Below are positions 16,100-23,837 of a DNA stretch of 35,552 bases, one piece after another. This stretch comes from JBFHES01 sp041584015 (GTDB taxonomy: Bacteria > Bacteroidota > Bacteroidia > Bacteroidales > M50B96). Location of the stretch: positions 1-35,552 of the forward strand of contig JBFHES010000013.1 in NCBI GenBank assembly GCA_041584015.1. Direction: 5' to 3'. Under the pieces are notes generated by a model. The model worked only from the letters and a program-made list of their open reading frames with translations, searched no databases and was not told the DNA's origin. The position numbers and the translations under genes are program-made. How positions within the stretch are numbered: the first letter of the stretch is position 1; every line of letters starts with the position of its first letter.

Positions 16100-17476
16100 A
16101 TGAAAAAGTTTTTTGTGATTGCCATTGCCTTGTTCATTGTAATGGTAAGTCTGGAGTCGTGTAATACCGGAGGAAAAAAAGATAGCACAACAACGAATGA
16201 GTTTGCTCTGAAATTGCCGGATTGGGCAAAGAGTGCTACTATTTACGAAGTGAATATAAGGCAATATACAGAGGCGGGAACCTTTGTTGCCTTTGCAGAA
16301 CATCTTCCTCGTTTGCAAGAAATGGGCGTCGATATTTTGTGGTTGATGCCAATCTTTCCAATTGGAGAAATTGAGCGGAAAGGCTCTTTAGGTAGCTATT
16401 ATGCAGTTAAGGATTATTTGACAGTGAATCCTGAGTTTGGAACCATGGATGATTTTATTGAACTGGTTACACAGATTCATGATATGGGAATGTATGTTAT
16501 TCTTGATTGGGTGGCTAATCATACAGCCATGGATAACGACATGGTTTATTCGCATCCTGATTGGTTCAACACTGATTCTGTTGATCAGATAGCACACCCG
16601 GTTGACGATTGGTCGGATGTGGCCGATTTAAATTATGAATCACCTGAGATGCGTGAATACATGAAATATGCCATGAAGTCGTGGGTGATGGATGCGAATA
16701 TAGATGGTTTTCGCTGTGATGTTGCCAGTATGGTGCCTACTGATTTCTGGAATGAAGTACGTGTCGATTTATCAGAGTTCAAAGAGGTATTTATGCTAGC
16801 CGAATCTGAAGAGCCGGAGTTGCTGGTTGATGCATTTGACATGGATTACGCATGGGATTTGCATCATCGAATGAATGAAGTTGCCAAAGGAACACAAACA
16901 GTGCATGCCATTGATAATTATTTCAGTTATCCGCGTAAGCAATATGCAGCTGATGATATTAAAATGAATTTCATAACCAATCATGATGAAAATTCATGGA
17001 ACGGAACAGTTGCTGAACGAATGGGCGATGCCGCAAAAGTAATGGCTGTTTTAAGTGCAACCGTACCGGGTATGCCGCTGGTCTATAGCGGACAGGAAGC
17101 AGGCCTTAACAAGCGACTGAAGTTTTTTGACAAGGATCAGATTGATTGGAAAGCTGATGAGATGGGAGAATTGTATACGAAGCTTTTCAAATTAAAACAT
17201 GAGAATAAAGCACTTTGGAATGGTGAGTGGGGCGGTGAAATGAAACGCATTAATACGAGTAATGATGATGCTATATTTGCCTTTATCAGAGAGAAGGACG
17301 AGCACAAGGTATTCGTTGTTTTAAACCTTTCAGCAAGTGAGCAGAAGTTTACTTTTACCGAGAAATGTTATTGTGACAAGTATACAGACATCTTTAGCGG
17401 TAAGCAATTCGAAATTGTTGACGAGATAGGAATGAAGCTGGGAGCATGGGAATATAGTGTTTGTGAAAAGCATTAA
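16100..17476 (+). CDS. GH13 alpha-amylase-family lipoprotein
   Basis: A 458-residue glycoside hydrolase of the alpha-amylase family acting on alpha-glucans or maltooligosaccharides. A type II signal peptide ends in the lipobox LESC, so Cys21 would be lipidated and the enzyme anchored to a membrane. The barrel begins at about residue 47 (TIYEVNIRQYT). All four conserved regions are present: DWVANH (136-141), GFRCDVA with nucleophile Asp207, MLAESEE with acid/base Glu235, and NHDEN with Asp296. The catalytic triad is complete. The ATG at 16100 is chosen because it starts the signal peptide; an in-frame TTG at 16079 adds seven unlikely residues. No susC/susD pair or regulator is adjacent, so it is not part of a visible starch-utilisation locus. 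Confidence 0.93.
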   Translation: MKKFFVIAIALFIVMVSLESCNTGGKKDSTTTNEFALKLPDWAKSATIYEVNIRQYTEAGTFVAFAEHLPRLQEMGVDILWLMPIFPIGEIERKGSLGSYYAVKDYLTVNPEFGTMDDFIELVTQIHDMGMYVILDWVANHTAMDNDMVYSHPDWFNTDSVDQIAHPVDDWSDVADLNYESPEMREYMKYAMKSWVMDANIDGFRCDVASMVPTDFWNEVRVDLSEFKEVFMLAESEEPELLVDAFDMDYAWDLHHRMNEVAKGTQTVHAIDNYFSYPRKQYAADDIKMNFITNHDENSWNGTVAERMGDAAKVMAVLSATVPGMPLVYSGQEAGLNKRLKFFDKDQIDWKADEMGELYTKLFKLKHENKALWNGEWGGEMKRINTSNDDAIFAFIREKDEHKVFVVLNLSASEQKFTFTEKCYCDKYTDIFSGKQFEIVDEIGMKLGAWEYSVCEKH

Positions 17477-17494
17477 AATAGAGCGAACAAATAG

Positions 17495-17529
17495 AAAGTC
17501 CGGTTCATCTTTATGAGCCGGACTTTTTT
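17495..17529 (+). terminator. Terminator between the amylase and threonine aldolase genes
   Basis: A 14-bp stem AAAGTCCGGTTCAT (17495-17508) with ATGAGCCGGACTTT (17513-17526), one G-T pair, CTTT loop, followed by TTT. It lies between convergent genes; the T tail is good for the plus strand and poorer on the minus strand. Confidence 0.85.
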
Positions 17530-17548
17530 GTAGCATTATTTTGGTTGT

Positions 17549-18568
17549 TTAATGCTTCCGAAAGTAATCTTTAAATGCTTCAATTACTTTAATGATATCT
17601 GCTTTATTTACATCTAAGTGAGTAACCAATCTTAAATTGGTGCCAGGATAGAGAATGATGCCTTGCTGTTTCATATGAGCAACCAGTGGAATGACCTGCT
17701 CTTCTTGCAATTTAATAAATACCATATTGGTTTGAGCTGTTTGATAATTTACCGTCAAACCGTCAATTTCCTGAAGTCCTTTTGCTAAGATTGCCGCATT
17801 CTCATGATCTTCCGCTAAGCGGGTGATATTATTTTCTAAAGCATAGATGCCTGCTGCAGCAAGGATTCCGGCCTGTCGCATTCCCCCTCCAAGCATTTTC
17901 CGCCACTTATGTGCTCGAGAGATTAACTCTTTGGATCCAACTAAAACAGAACCCACCGGAATACCAAGTCCTTTGCTAAGGCAGAGAGACACAGAATCGA
18001 AATGTCCGGTGATTGATTTTAAGTCGCAGTTCTTTTTTACCATGGCATTAAATACACGGGCGCCATCTAGGTGAAGGTTGAGTTGTTTCTCGTTAACGAA
18101 TGTTCTCGCCATGGCAAAGTATTCCATTGGCAAGGCCAGACCATTTGTGGTGTTCTCAATACATAGTAGTTTGGTGTTTGCAAAATGGTCGTCTTTGGGT
18201 TTGATGGCTGCTGCAACTTTGCTCAAATTAAGTGTGCCGTCGGCTTCAAAATCTAAAGGTTGAGGTTGAATGGAACCCAGTACTGCCGCGCCACCACCTT
18301 CGTATTTATAGGTGTGAGCCATTTGACCAACTATGTATTCATCACCTCGCTGGCAATGACTCATGAGTGCCATTAAATTGGTTTGTGTTCCGCTTGGTGC
18401 AAATATTGCCGCTTCATGGCCGGATAGTTCGGCCGTCATTTCTTGTAGTTTGTTAATGCTTGGGTCTTCTCCAAAAACATCGTCTCCAACAGGGCAATGC
18501 ATCATTGCTTTTAGCATTGCTTCGCTTGGCTTTGTTACCGTGTCGCTTCTAAGGTCTATCAGTTTCAT
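17549..18568 (-). CDS. ltaE: Low-specificity L-threonine aldolase
   Basis: A PLP enzyme that splits L-threonine or L-allo-threonine into glycine and acetaldehyde (fold type I). The protein is 339 residues when started at ATG 18568 (MKLIDLRSDTVTKPS); a TTG at 18586 is in frame but gives an unlike N-terminus. Family marks: DLRSDTVTKP at the start, His85 in AHTYKYEGGG (ring stacking), LHLDGARVFNA with Asp168 and Arg171, and the Schiff-base lysine Lys199 in LCLSKGLGIPVGS. Its role is probably glycine supply or threonine breakdown. It is divergent from the 18670 gene across about 100 bp. Confidence 0.94.
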   Translation of the reverse strand: MKLIDLRSDTVTKPSEAMLKAMMHCPVGDDVFGEDPSINKLQEMTAELSGHEAAIFAPSGTQTNLMALMSHCQRGDEYIVGQMAHTYKYEGGGAAVLGSIQPQPLDFEADGTLNLSKVAAAIKPKDDHFANTKLLCIENTTNGLALPMEYFAMARTFVNEKQLNLHLDGARVFNAMVKKNCDLKSITGHFDSVSLCLSKGLGIPVGSVLVGSKELISRAHKWRKMLGGGMRQAGILAAAGIYALENNITRLAEDHENAAILAKGLQEIDGLTVNYQTAQTNMVFIKLQEEQVIPLVAHMKQQGIILYPGTNLRLVTHLDVNKADIIKVIEAFKDYFRKH

Positions 18569-18669
18569 GCTGTCAATTTTAAACAAAGCAAGATAATTAT
18601 AATAGCAGCATGTATGGGCTTAAAATATTAACTTATTTTTGGCGTTGACTTAGAATTGTACTAATCTAT

Positions 18670-19407
18670 ATGACTATGAAATTTACATTGATTGTTGCTC
18701 TTTTTGCTTTTTGTTTTGGTGTACCACAGTTTGGTAATGCGCAGGATATTCCGCCGGGAACTGTTCATCTGCAAGGAGATATATATGTAGATCAGTACGA
18801 AATTAGGAATGTTGACTATCGAGAATTTTTATACTGGTATTTAAGGAAATTCGATGCTGCTTCAATTGAATATAAAATGCTTTTGCCCGATTCAACTGTT
18901 TGGATCGATAATCCGAACATGCCGGAGGATTATAGTTTTACAAATTCAAAATACAAAGAATATCCTGTGGTTGGTTTGTCGTGGCAGCAAGCCATGGCTT
19001 ATACCAAATGGAGATCGGATCGAGTGAACGAACAATACTATGTGCAGAAGGGAATGCTTGAGATGGATGACGCTGATGGCTTAAGATCTTTGCCGGTTGT
19101 GTATGCTTATCGTTTACCTAAAATTGCTGAATTGCAGGCTTTGAGCGAAATTGAATATAAGGATCGTGAAAAAGTACTTTTGGCTGAATTGCCAAAATCA
19201 ATACAGTCAGTAGCAGTTGGACCAAAGAACAAGCTAAAGCTTTATGGAGTGCATAGTAATGTGTCGGAAATGACGAGGGCTCCTAACCTGGCGATGGGAA
19301 CCAATTGGCTGGCCGAGAATGATAATATTGAGAAGCGCTATACCAAACCCGAGTGTTGGTTAGGTTTTCGTTGCATTTGTACTGTGCAGAAGCCCGAAGA
19401 AAAATAA
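18670..19407 (+). CDS. Exported formylglycine-generating-enzyme-like (SUMF1-domain) protein
   Basis: A 245-residue protein with a signal peptide (cleavage after about residue 24, FGNAQ) and the FGE/SUMF1 fold: YVDQYEIRNVDYREFLYW near the start, YPVVGLSWQQAMAYTKWRS, YRLPKIAELQAL, GVHSNVSEMT and final WLGFRCI. The pair of cysteines spaced by four residues that does the oxidation in true formylglycine-generating enzymes is not present before the last block, so sulfatase activation is unlikely. Bacteroidota use inactive members of this fold as structural parts, for example GldJ and GldK of the gliding/T9SS apparatus, but this one is shorter and has no lipobox. No sulfatase gene is nearby. Two ATGs (18670, 18676) are equally possible. 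Confidence 0.83.
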   Translation: MTMKFTLIVALFAFCFGVPQFGNAQDIPPGTVHLQGDIYVDQYEIRNVDYREFLYWYLRKFDAASIEYKMLLPDSTVWIDNPNMPEDYSFTNSKYKEYPVVGLSWQQAMAYTKWRSDRVNEQYYVQKGMLEMDDADGLRSLPVVYAYRLPKIAELQALSEIEYKDREKVLLAELPKSIQSVAVGPKNKLKLYGVHSNVSEMTRAPNLAMGTNWLAENDNIEKRYTKPECWLGFRCICTVQKPEEK

Positions 19408-19430
19408 TCGGTACCGTTTTTTTATTACAG

Positions 19431-19775
19431 CTACTCTTCTGTATCCTGCCAAAAGGAACTGAAGTTTAATATGGCTCCAATTTTCTCGTTGGATAAGCCT
19501 GTTAAATCAGTTTCTTGAACGAGACCTTCTGCTAGTAGTTGGCCAAAAACCCGAAGCAGAACCGAATAGCGATAATCGTACTTTCTGTTAATCTCCTTTC
19601 TTCTGTACGACAGGAAATCATATACTTCCCAAATGTCTTCTGGTGCAGTAAGCTCCGCTGTTTTTTGCTGAAACTCTTTAAGCAATTGAGCCATCTCTTT
19701 TTGATAGGCTTTCTCGTAAGCCAATCGGGCAATGGTTTTTTCTTCGTTATTCCAGATGATATCGCGCGAATTCAT
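19431..19775 (-). CDS. Fluorescence recovery protein (FRP)-like protein
   Basis: A 114-residue helical protein that I recognise as a homologue of cyanobacterial FRP, the dimeric protein that detaches activated orange carotenoid protein (OCP) from phycobilisomes and speeds its return to the dark form. The similarity covers the full length: WNNEEKTIARLAYEKAYQKEMAQ, LTAPEDIWEVYDFLSYRRKEI, KYDYRYSVLLRVFGQLLAEG and LTGLSNEKIGAI. Residues reported as important in Synechocystis FRP (Trp50, His53, Asp54, Arg60) correspond here to Trp49, Tyr52, Asp53 and Arg59, so three of four are kept. No OCP, phycobilisome or carotenoid gene lies in the window and the organism looks non-photosynthetic, so the partner is unknown. 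It lies 75 bp downstream of the HMA gene on the same strand. Confidence 0.85.
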   Translation of the reverse strand: MNSRDIIWNNEEKTIARLAYEKAYQKEMAQLLKEFQQKTAELTAPEDIWEVYDFLSYRRKEINRKYDYRYSVLLRVFGQLLAEGLVQETDLTGLSNEKIGAILNFSSFWQDTEE

Positions 19776-19850
19776 ATTGTTACGTGTTGAAGCGGAACTG
19801 AGGTCTTGTTATAAATTATTTGATCTTGGTACTATAATAGTCAATCTGGA

Positions 19851-20207
19851 TTATTCAGCAGGAGCATGGTCGGTATGTTTTCCAACTTTATATCCTGCAT
19901 TGGCGATGACAGCAGCAATCTCGTCAGCAGAAACTTTCTCGGCGTTGTACTTAATAAGCGCATTTTTATTGGTATGCGATGCACTCACTTCAGTAATTCC
20001 CTCAAGTTCTCCAACTTTTCTTTTTACTGTATTTTCACAACCTTCGCATGTCATTCCTTCAACTTCAAACTCAATTACAGAAACTAGATTCGCCGAAATG
20101 TCGGAGCTGTTATTAGTAGAATCTGCGTTTTTAGGACTGCTTGAGCTGCCACATGATCCAAGAAATAATATGGCTAGAATTAAAAATAGGTTTCTCATGA
20201 TTTTCAT
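19851..20207 (-). CDS. Heavy-metal-associated (HMA) domain lipoprotein
   Basis: About 118 residues. A lipoprotein signal peptide ends in FLGSC, then comes a serine-rich linker (CGSSSSPKNADSTNNSSD), followed by one HMA domain whose metal site is GMTCEGC (CxxC), with the usual ferredoxin-like pattern (VKRKVGELEGITEVSAS, NALIKYNAEKVSADEIAAVIANAGY). By family it should bind Cu(I) or a similar soft metal and pass it on outside the cytoplasm. A short His-containing tail follows (KHTDHAPAE). Starts at ATG 20207 by the shape of the signal peptide; ATGs at 20198 and 20222 are alternatives. It is divergent from the SCO/oxidase operon, which needs copper, so a role in copper delivery is plausible but inferred. 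Confidence 0.88.
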   Translation of the reverse strand: MKIMRNLFLILAILFLGSCGSSSSPKNADSTNNSSDISANLVSVIEFEVEGMTCEGCENTVKRKVGELEGITEVSASHTNKNALIKYNAEKVSADEIAAVIANAGYKVGKHTDHAPAE

Positions 20208-20503
20208 GTTTAAAATTCTCATAAACAAAACTATCACTTAAAAGTAAGAATAACATAAAACCAATTTGTTTTTTTATGATTACGCGAAAGTTTAACTTTT
20301 TAATGCTTCTCTTCAACATTATTCTAATATAGTTGTTACATAGTTTTATATTTACATTATTGATTATTAGGCAAGTTAAATTGAGGTATAAAAAGGCGTT
20401 TCTAAATAAAAGACATATAAAGATTATTAACTATTTTATTATATTTTTGTGCCACTAATTGTCAATTAATGTGTTTGTTAGGTAAAATTTAAATGGCTGT
20501 TCA

Positions 20504-21274
20504 ATGAGAAAACATGTATTAACAATTATTTCCTTACTCGTATTTTTCGGAGTTTATGGGCAAGATGAACTTCCCCAAATAGGTATTTACGAAAAGCTGG
20601 ACGAGTATATCCCCGAAAATCTCACCTTTATGAATGATAAGGGTGTGGAGGTAAATCTTTCGGAAGTTATTGATAAACCAACGGTAATTACAATGGTGTA
20701 TTATAACTGTCCAGGTATTTGTAGTCCATTGCTGGATGGTGTTGCCGATGTTATTGATCGCAACGACATGACCATTGGAGAGGATTACCAGGTACTAACC
20801 ATTAGTTTTAATTGGGAAGAGAACTGGCAGCTTGGAGCCAACAAGAAAGAAAATTACTTGAAGCAGATTAATAAAGACATAAATGTTGATGGCTGGCCTT
20901 TTATGGCTGGCGATAGTGCCAATATTATGAGCTTGGTTAATGCCATGGGATATGGCTTTAAGAAAGAAGGTGAGGACTATATTCATGCGGCTGCAATAAT
21001 AATGTTAAGCCCGGAAGGTAAAATTACCAGGTATTTATACGGAACCACATTTTTGCCATTTGATTTAAAAATGGCAGCTGTTGAAGCAGCTGCAGGCAAA
21101 TCAGGTCCAACCATTAATAAAGTGCTTGAGTATTGCTTTAGCTACGATGCTGAAGGTAAAGGATACGTATTCAACATCACAAAAGTGAGTGCAACGCTCA
21201 TTTTGTTTTTTGCACTTACTATGTTCCTCTGGTTGGTGTTTACCCGAAATAAGAGAAAAAAGAGTCATATTTAA
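20504..21274 (+). CDS. SCO1/SenC-type cytochrome oxidase copper-assembly protein
   Basis: A 256-residue membrane-anchored thioredoxin-fold protein that delivers copper to the CuA centre of cytochrome oxidase. Signal peptide about 1-20; the copper site CPGIC gives Cys69 and Cys73, with the third ligand His161 (DYIHAAAIIM). A C-terminal transmembrane helix at about 226-246 (KVSATLILFFALTMFLWLVF) is followed by a basic tail, which is an extra anchor not found in all SCO proteins. First gene of the oxidase operon, 17 bp before subunit I. A TATTTTTG box at 20442-20449 might be the -7 element of the operon promoter, but no good -33 TTTG accompanies it. Confidence 0.93.
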   Translation: MRKHVLTIISLLVFFGVYGQDELPQIGIYEKLDEYIPENLTFMNDKGVEVNLSEVIDKPTVITMVYYNCPGICSPLLDGVADVIDRNDMTIGEDYQVLTISFNWEENWQLGANKKENYLKQINKDINVDGWPFMAGDSANIMSLVNAMGYGFKKEGEDYIHAAAIIMLSPEGKITRYLYGTTFLPFDLKMAAVEAAAGKSGPTINKVLEYCFSYDAEGKGYVFNITKVSATLILFFALTMFLWLVFTRNKRKKSHI

Positions 21275-21291
21275 TCTAAAAGATTTTAAAA

Positions 21292-22902
21292 ATGTCGATG
21301 ACCACAGTTAATAACAAAGTAAATTTTTACGAGACCTCGAAAGGTTTCAAGTCATGGATTTTCACCCATGATCACAAGCGGATTGCCATGCTTTACTTTT
21401 ATGGAGTAGTGGGATTCTTTCTTGTGGGAGTTTTATTAGGCCTGTTGATGCGATTAGAGTTGATCGGCCCGGGAGAGCAAGTGATCGATGCACAAACATA
21501 CAATTCTGTATTTACCTTGCATGGTGTCATTATGATTTTCCTGTTCATTATTCCTGGTATTCCGGCCATCTTTGGTAATTTCTTTTTGCCAATATTGCTC
21601 GGTGCGGATGATGTCGCTTTTCCTAAAGTAAACCTGCTCTCTTTCTACTTGTATGTTGCTGGTGGTTTGTTGGCTTTAAGTACTTTAGTTTTAGGTGATG
21701 GACCTCCGGATACTGGTTGGACCTTTTATGCACCATATAGTGTGAAGACAGGAACCAACGTGACGGTGGCCGTACTCGCGGCGTTCATTTTAGGATTCTC
21801 ATCCATTCTTACAGGTATTAACTTTATAGTCACCATGCACCGTATGCGTGCAAAAGGAATGACCTGGATGAAAATGCCATTGTTCCCATGGGCACTTTAT
21901 GCTGCTTCATGGATTCAGGTATTAGCTACTCCAATTGTTGGTATCACCTTGTTAATGGTTGTCGCGGAGCGTGCCTTGCAAGTTGGTTTCTTCGATCCGG
22001 CTATTGGTGGAGATCCAATTTTGTATCAGCATTTGTTCTGGATTTATTCGCATCCAGCGGTTTATATTATGGTATTGCCTGCAATGGGAATCATTTCTGA
22101 GATTATTCCAACATTTGCCAAAAAGGCCATCTTTGGTTATAAGGCCATTGTTTATTCTAGTTTGGCCATTGCATTTGTGGGTTATTTCGTTTGGGGACAT
22201 CATATGTATACCTCAGGAATGAGTGAAACGGCTAGGGTTGTGTTTTCTATATTAACCTTCCTGGTTGCTATACCTTCGGGCGTTAAAGTGTTCAACTGGG
22301 TAGCAACACTTTATAAGGGTTCTATTGATATGCGAACTCCTTTGTTGTACGCATTTGCATTTATCTTCCAGTTTATGATAGGTGGATTTACAGGCTTGGT
22401 AGTTGGTGCTTTGGCAGCCGATGTACATGTTCATGATACTTACTTTGTTGTGGCTCATTTCCACTATGTAATGTTTGGTGGTGTTGGATTTGCCTTTATA
22501 GGTGCTGTTCATTATTGGTTCTCAAAAATGTATGGTAGAAATTATAACGAGAAGATTGCCAACATTGGTTGGGCTATTTTATTCATTGGCTTTAATTTAT
22601 TGTATTTCCCAATGTTTATTGTTGGATTACAGGGAATGCCTCGTCGTTATTACGATTACCTGCCAGAGTTTACCTTTATGAACCAACTTTCGACAGTTGG
22701 TAGTTGGATTCTTGCAATTGGATTTATTGTTATTATTTGGAACCTGGTTAGAGGCGCTCGAAAAGGACCTCAGGCAGAAGCAAGCCCTTGGGGAGGTGCT
22801 ACGCTTGAGTGGACAACCGCGTCGCCACCACCAATATATAATTTTGAAAAACCACCAGTAGTTACGCGTGGACCATACGAATATTCACAAGAAAACGATT
22901 AG
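21292..22902 (+). CDS. ctaD: Cytochrome c oxidase subunit I, A2-type
   Basis: The 536-residue catalytic subunit of a heme-copper oxygen reductase: twelve predicted membrane helices with heme a and the heme a3/CuB site. Ligands are visible: His77 (TLHGV) and His391 for heme a, His389 for heme a3, and His254, His303 and His304 for CuB, with Tyr258 (HPAVY) as the His-linked tyrosine. Proton paths: Asp107 (DDVAFP) and Lys332 (SGVKVFNW). The helix VI motif reads YSHPAVY instead of GHPEVY, so the usual glutamate is replaced by the Tyr-Ser pair that defines the A2 subfamily (as in Rhodothermus caa3). Followed after 3 bp by subunit III. Confidence 0.97.
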   Translation: MSMTTVNNKVNFYETSKGFKSWIFTHDHKRIAMLYFYGVVGFFLVGVLLGLLMRLELIGPGEQVIDAQTYNSVFTLHGVIMIFLFIIPGIPAIFGNFFLPILLGADDVAFPKVNLLSFYLYVAGGLLALSTLVLGDGPPDTGWTFYAPYSVKTGTNVTVAVLAAFILGFSSILTGINFIVTMHRMRAKGMTWMKMPLFPWALYAASWIQVLATPIVGITLLMVVAERALQVGFFDPAIGGDPILYQHLFWIYSHPAVYIMVLPAMGIISEIIPTFAKKAIFGYKAIVYSSLAIAFVGYFVWGHHMYTSGMSETARVVFSILTFLVAIPSGVKVFNWVATLYKGSIDMRTPLLYAFAFIFQFMIGGFTGLVVGALAADVHVHDTYFVVAHFHYVMFGGVGFAFIGAVHYWFSKMYGRNYNEKIANIGWAILFIGFNLLYFPMFIVGLQGMPRRYYDYLPEFTFMNQLSTVGSWILAIGFIVIIWNLVRGARKGPQAEASPWGGATLEWTTASPPPIYNFEKPPVVTRGPYEYSQEND

Positions 22903-22905
22903 AAT

Positions 22906-23526
22906 ATGGAAGGAGCAATTGAAACGAGTGCACATGTGCACAGAGACGATGAAGGGAAAAGAATGGGCATGTGGCTCTTCTTATTTACCGAAGTATTGTT
23001 GTTTGGCGGTTTGTTTATAGTTTATGCAGCTTATCGCTTCAAGAACCCCGAAGCATTTAATGCAGGTTCTGCACATCTGGATTGGGTAATTGGTGCCATT
23101 AATACAGTTGTATTGCTTGCCAGTAGTTTAACTGTTGCACTTTCAATCTCTGCCATGCAAAGCGGTAAGACAAAGAAGGCCAAATGGATGTTATACATAA
23201 CCATATTCTTTGCCCTCGTATTTATGGTTAATAAGTATTTCGAGTGGGGCGGCAAGATCGAACATGGTTTGTTCCCAGGGCAGGAAGAGTTTAAGCTGCT
23301 TAGTCATGGAGAATCTTTATTCTTTTTGCTTTACTATTTCATGACCGGCTTGCATGCATTGCACATTATAATTGGGGTTACTTTTATTGGCTTCATATTA
23401 TCTTACATCCGCAAGGGCGAGGTTACCAAGGATAATTATGTATTACAGGAAAATGCCGGATTGTATTGGCACCTTGTAGATGTTATCTGGATTTACTTAT
23501 TCCCATTATTCTATTTAATCATTTGA
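22906..23526 (+). CDS. ctaE: Cytochrome c oxidase subunit III
   Basis: A 206-residue membrane protein with about five helices, the short bacterial form of subunit III. It has the characteristic first helix (MGMWLFLFTEVLLFGGLF) and the later LYYFMTGLHALHIIIGV and YWHLVDVIWIYLFPLFYL helices. It stabilises subunit I and its proton entry path. Its ATG lies three bases after the stop codon of subunit I, so translation is likely coupled. Confidence 0.95.
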   Translation: MEGAIETSAHVHRDDEGKRMGMWLFLFTEVLLFGGLFIVYAAYRFKNPEAFNAGSAHLDWVIGAINTVVLLASSLTVALSISAMQSGKTKKAKWMLYITIFFALVFMVNKYFEWGGKIEHGLFPGQEEFKLLSHGESLFFLLYYFMTGLHALHIIIGVTFIGFILSYIRKGEVTKDNYVLQENAGLYWHLVDVIWIYLFPLFYLII

Positions 23527-23541
23527 TAAATTATATCGACA

Positions 23542-23826
23542 ATGGATACACACAACGACCATATAGTTAGTGATAAGAAAAATATTCTAATCTGGATTGA
23601 TTTATTGATTTTGACCTTTGTTACTGTCGAAATTGCACAATTCGATTTTAAAGCACTTACGGTAGTTATTGCTCTGGCTGTTGCTACCTTAAAAACAATT
23701 CTTGTTGGTTATTTTTTCATGCACTTGAAATTCGAAAACAAGTTTTTTAAAACAATGGTATTCATTTGCCTGTTTGTGCTGGTTGCCGTTTTGGCATTTT
23801 TATTCATCGATTATGCTAACAGATAG
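23542..23826 (+). CDS. Cytochrome c oxidase subunit IV (small)
   Basis: A 94-residue protein with three hydrophobic helices: IWIDLLILTFVTVEIAQF, LTVVIALAVATLKTILVGYFFMHL, and MVFICLFVLVAVLAFLFIDY. The second holds the KTILVGYFFMHLKF pattern of prokaryotic subunit IV. It is probably a structural subunit that aids CuB assembly. Its stop codon overlaps the Shine-Dalgarno sequence of the subunit II gene. Confidence 0.9.
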   Translation: MDTHNDHIVSDKKNILIWIDLLILTFVTVEIAQFDFKALTVVIALAVATLKTILVGYFFMHLKFENKFFKTMVFICLFVLVAVLAFLFIDYANR

Positions 23827-23830
23827 GAGG
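23824..23830 (+). promoter_or_regulatory. Unusually strong Shine-Dalgarno site for subunit II
   Basis: TAGGAGG sits seven bases before the ATG at 23838 and overlaps the TAG stop of the preceding gene. A near-perfect anti-16S match is notable because most genes in this window, as in Bacteroidota generally, lack one; it also fixes the start of subunit II. Confidence 0.75.
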
Positions 23831-23837
23831 ACGAAAA

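Noticed and set aside
18634..18641. TATTTTTG as a -7 promoter element for the 18670 gene
   Set aside because: No TTTG lies at the proper distance upstream, and such T-rich octamers are common in AT-rich intergenic DNA.
18670..19407. Functional sulfatase-activating enzyme
   Set aside because: The catalytic cysteine pair is not visible and no sulfatase is nearby, so only the fold assignment is kept.
19732..20241. A 169-codon plus-strand open frame opposite the HMA gene
   Set aside because: It lies antisense to a well-supported HMA lipoprotein gene and runs into the start of the FRP-like gene; its translation has no recognisable domain and looks like a shadow frame.
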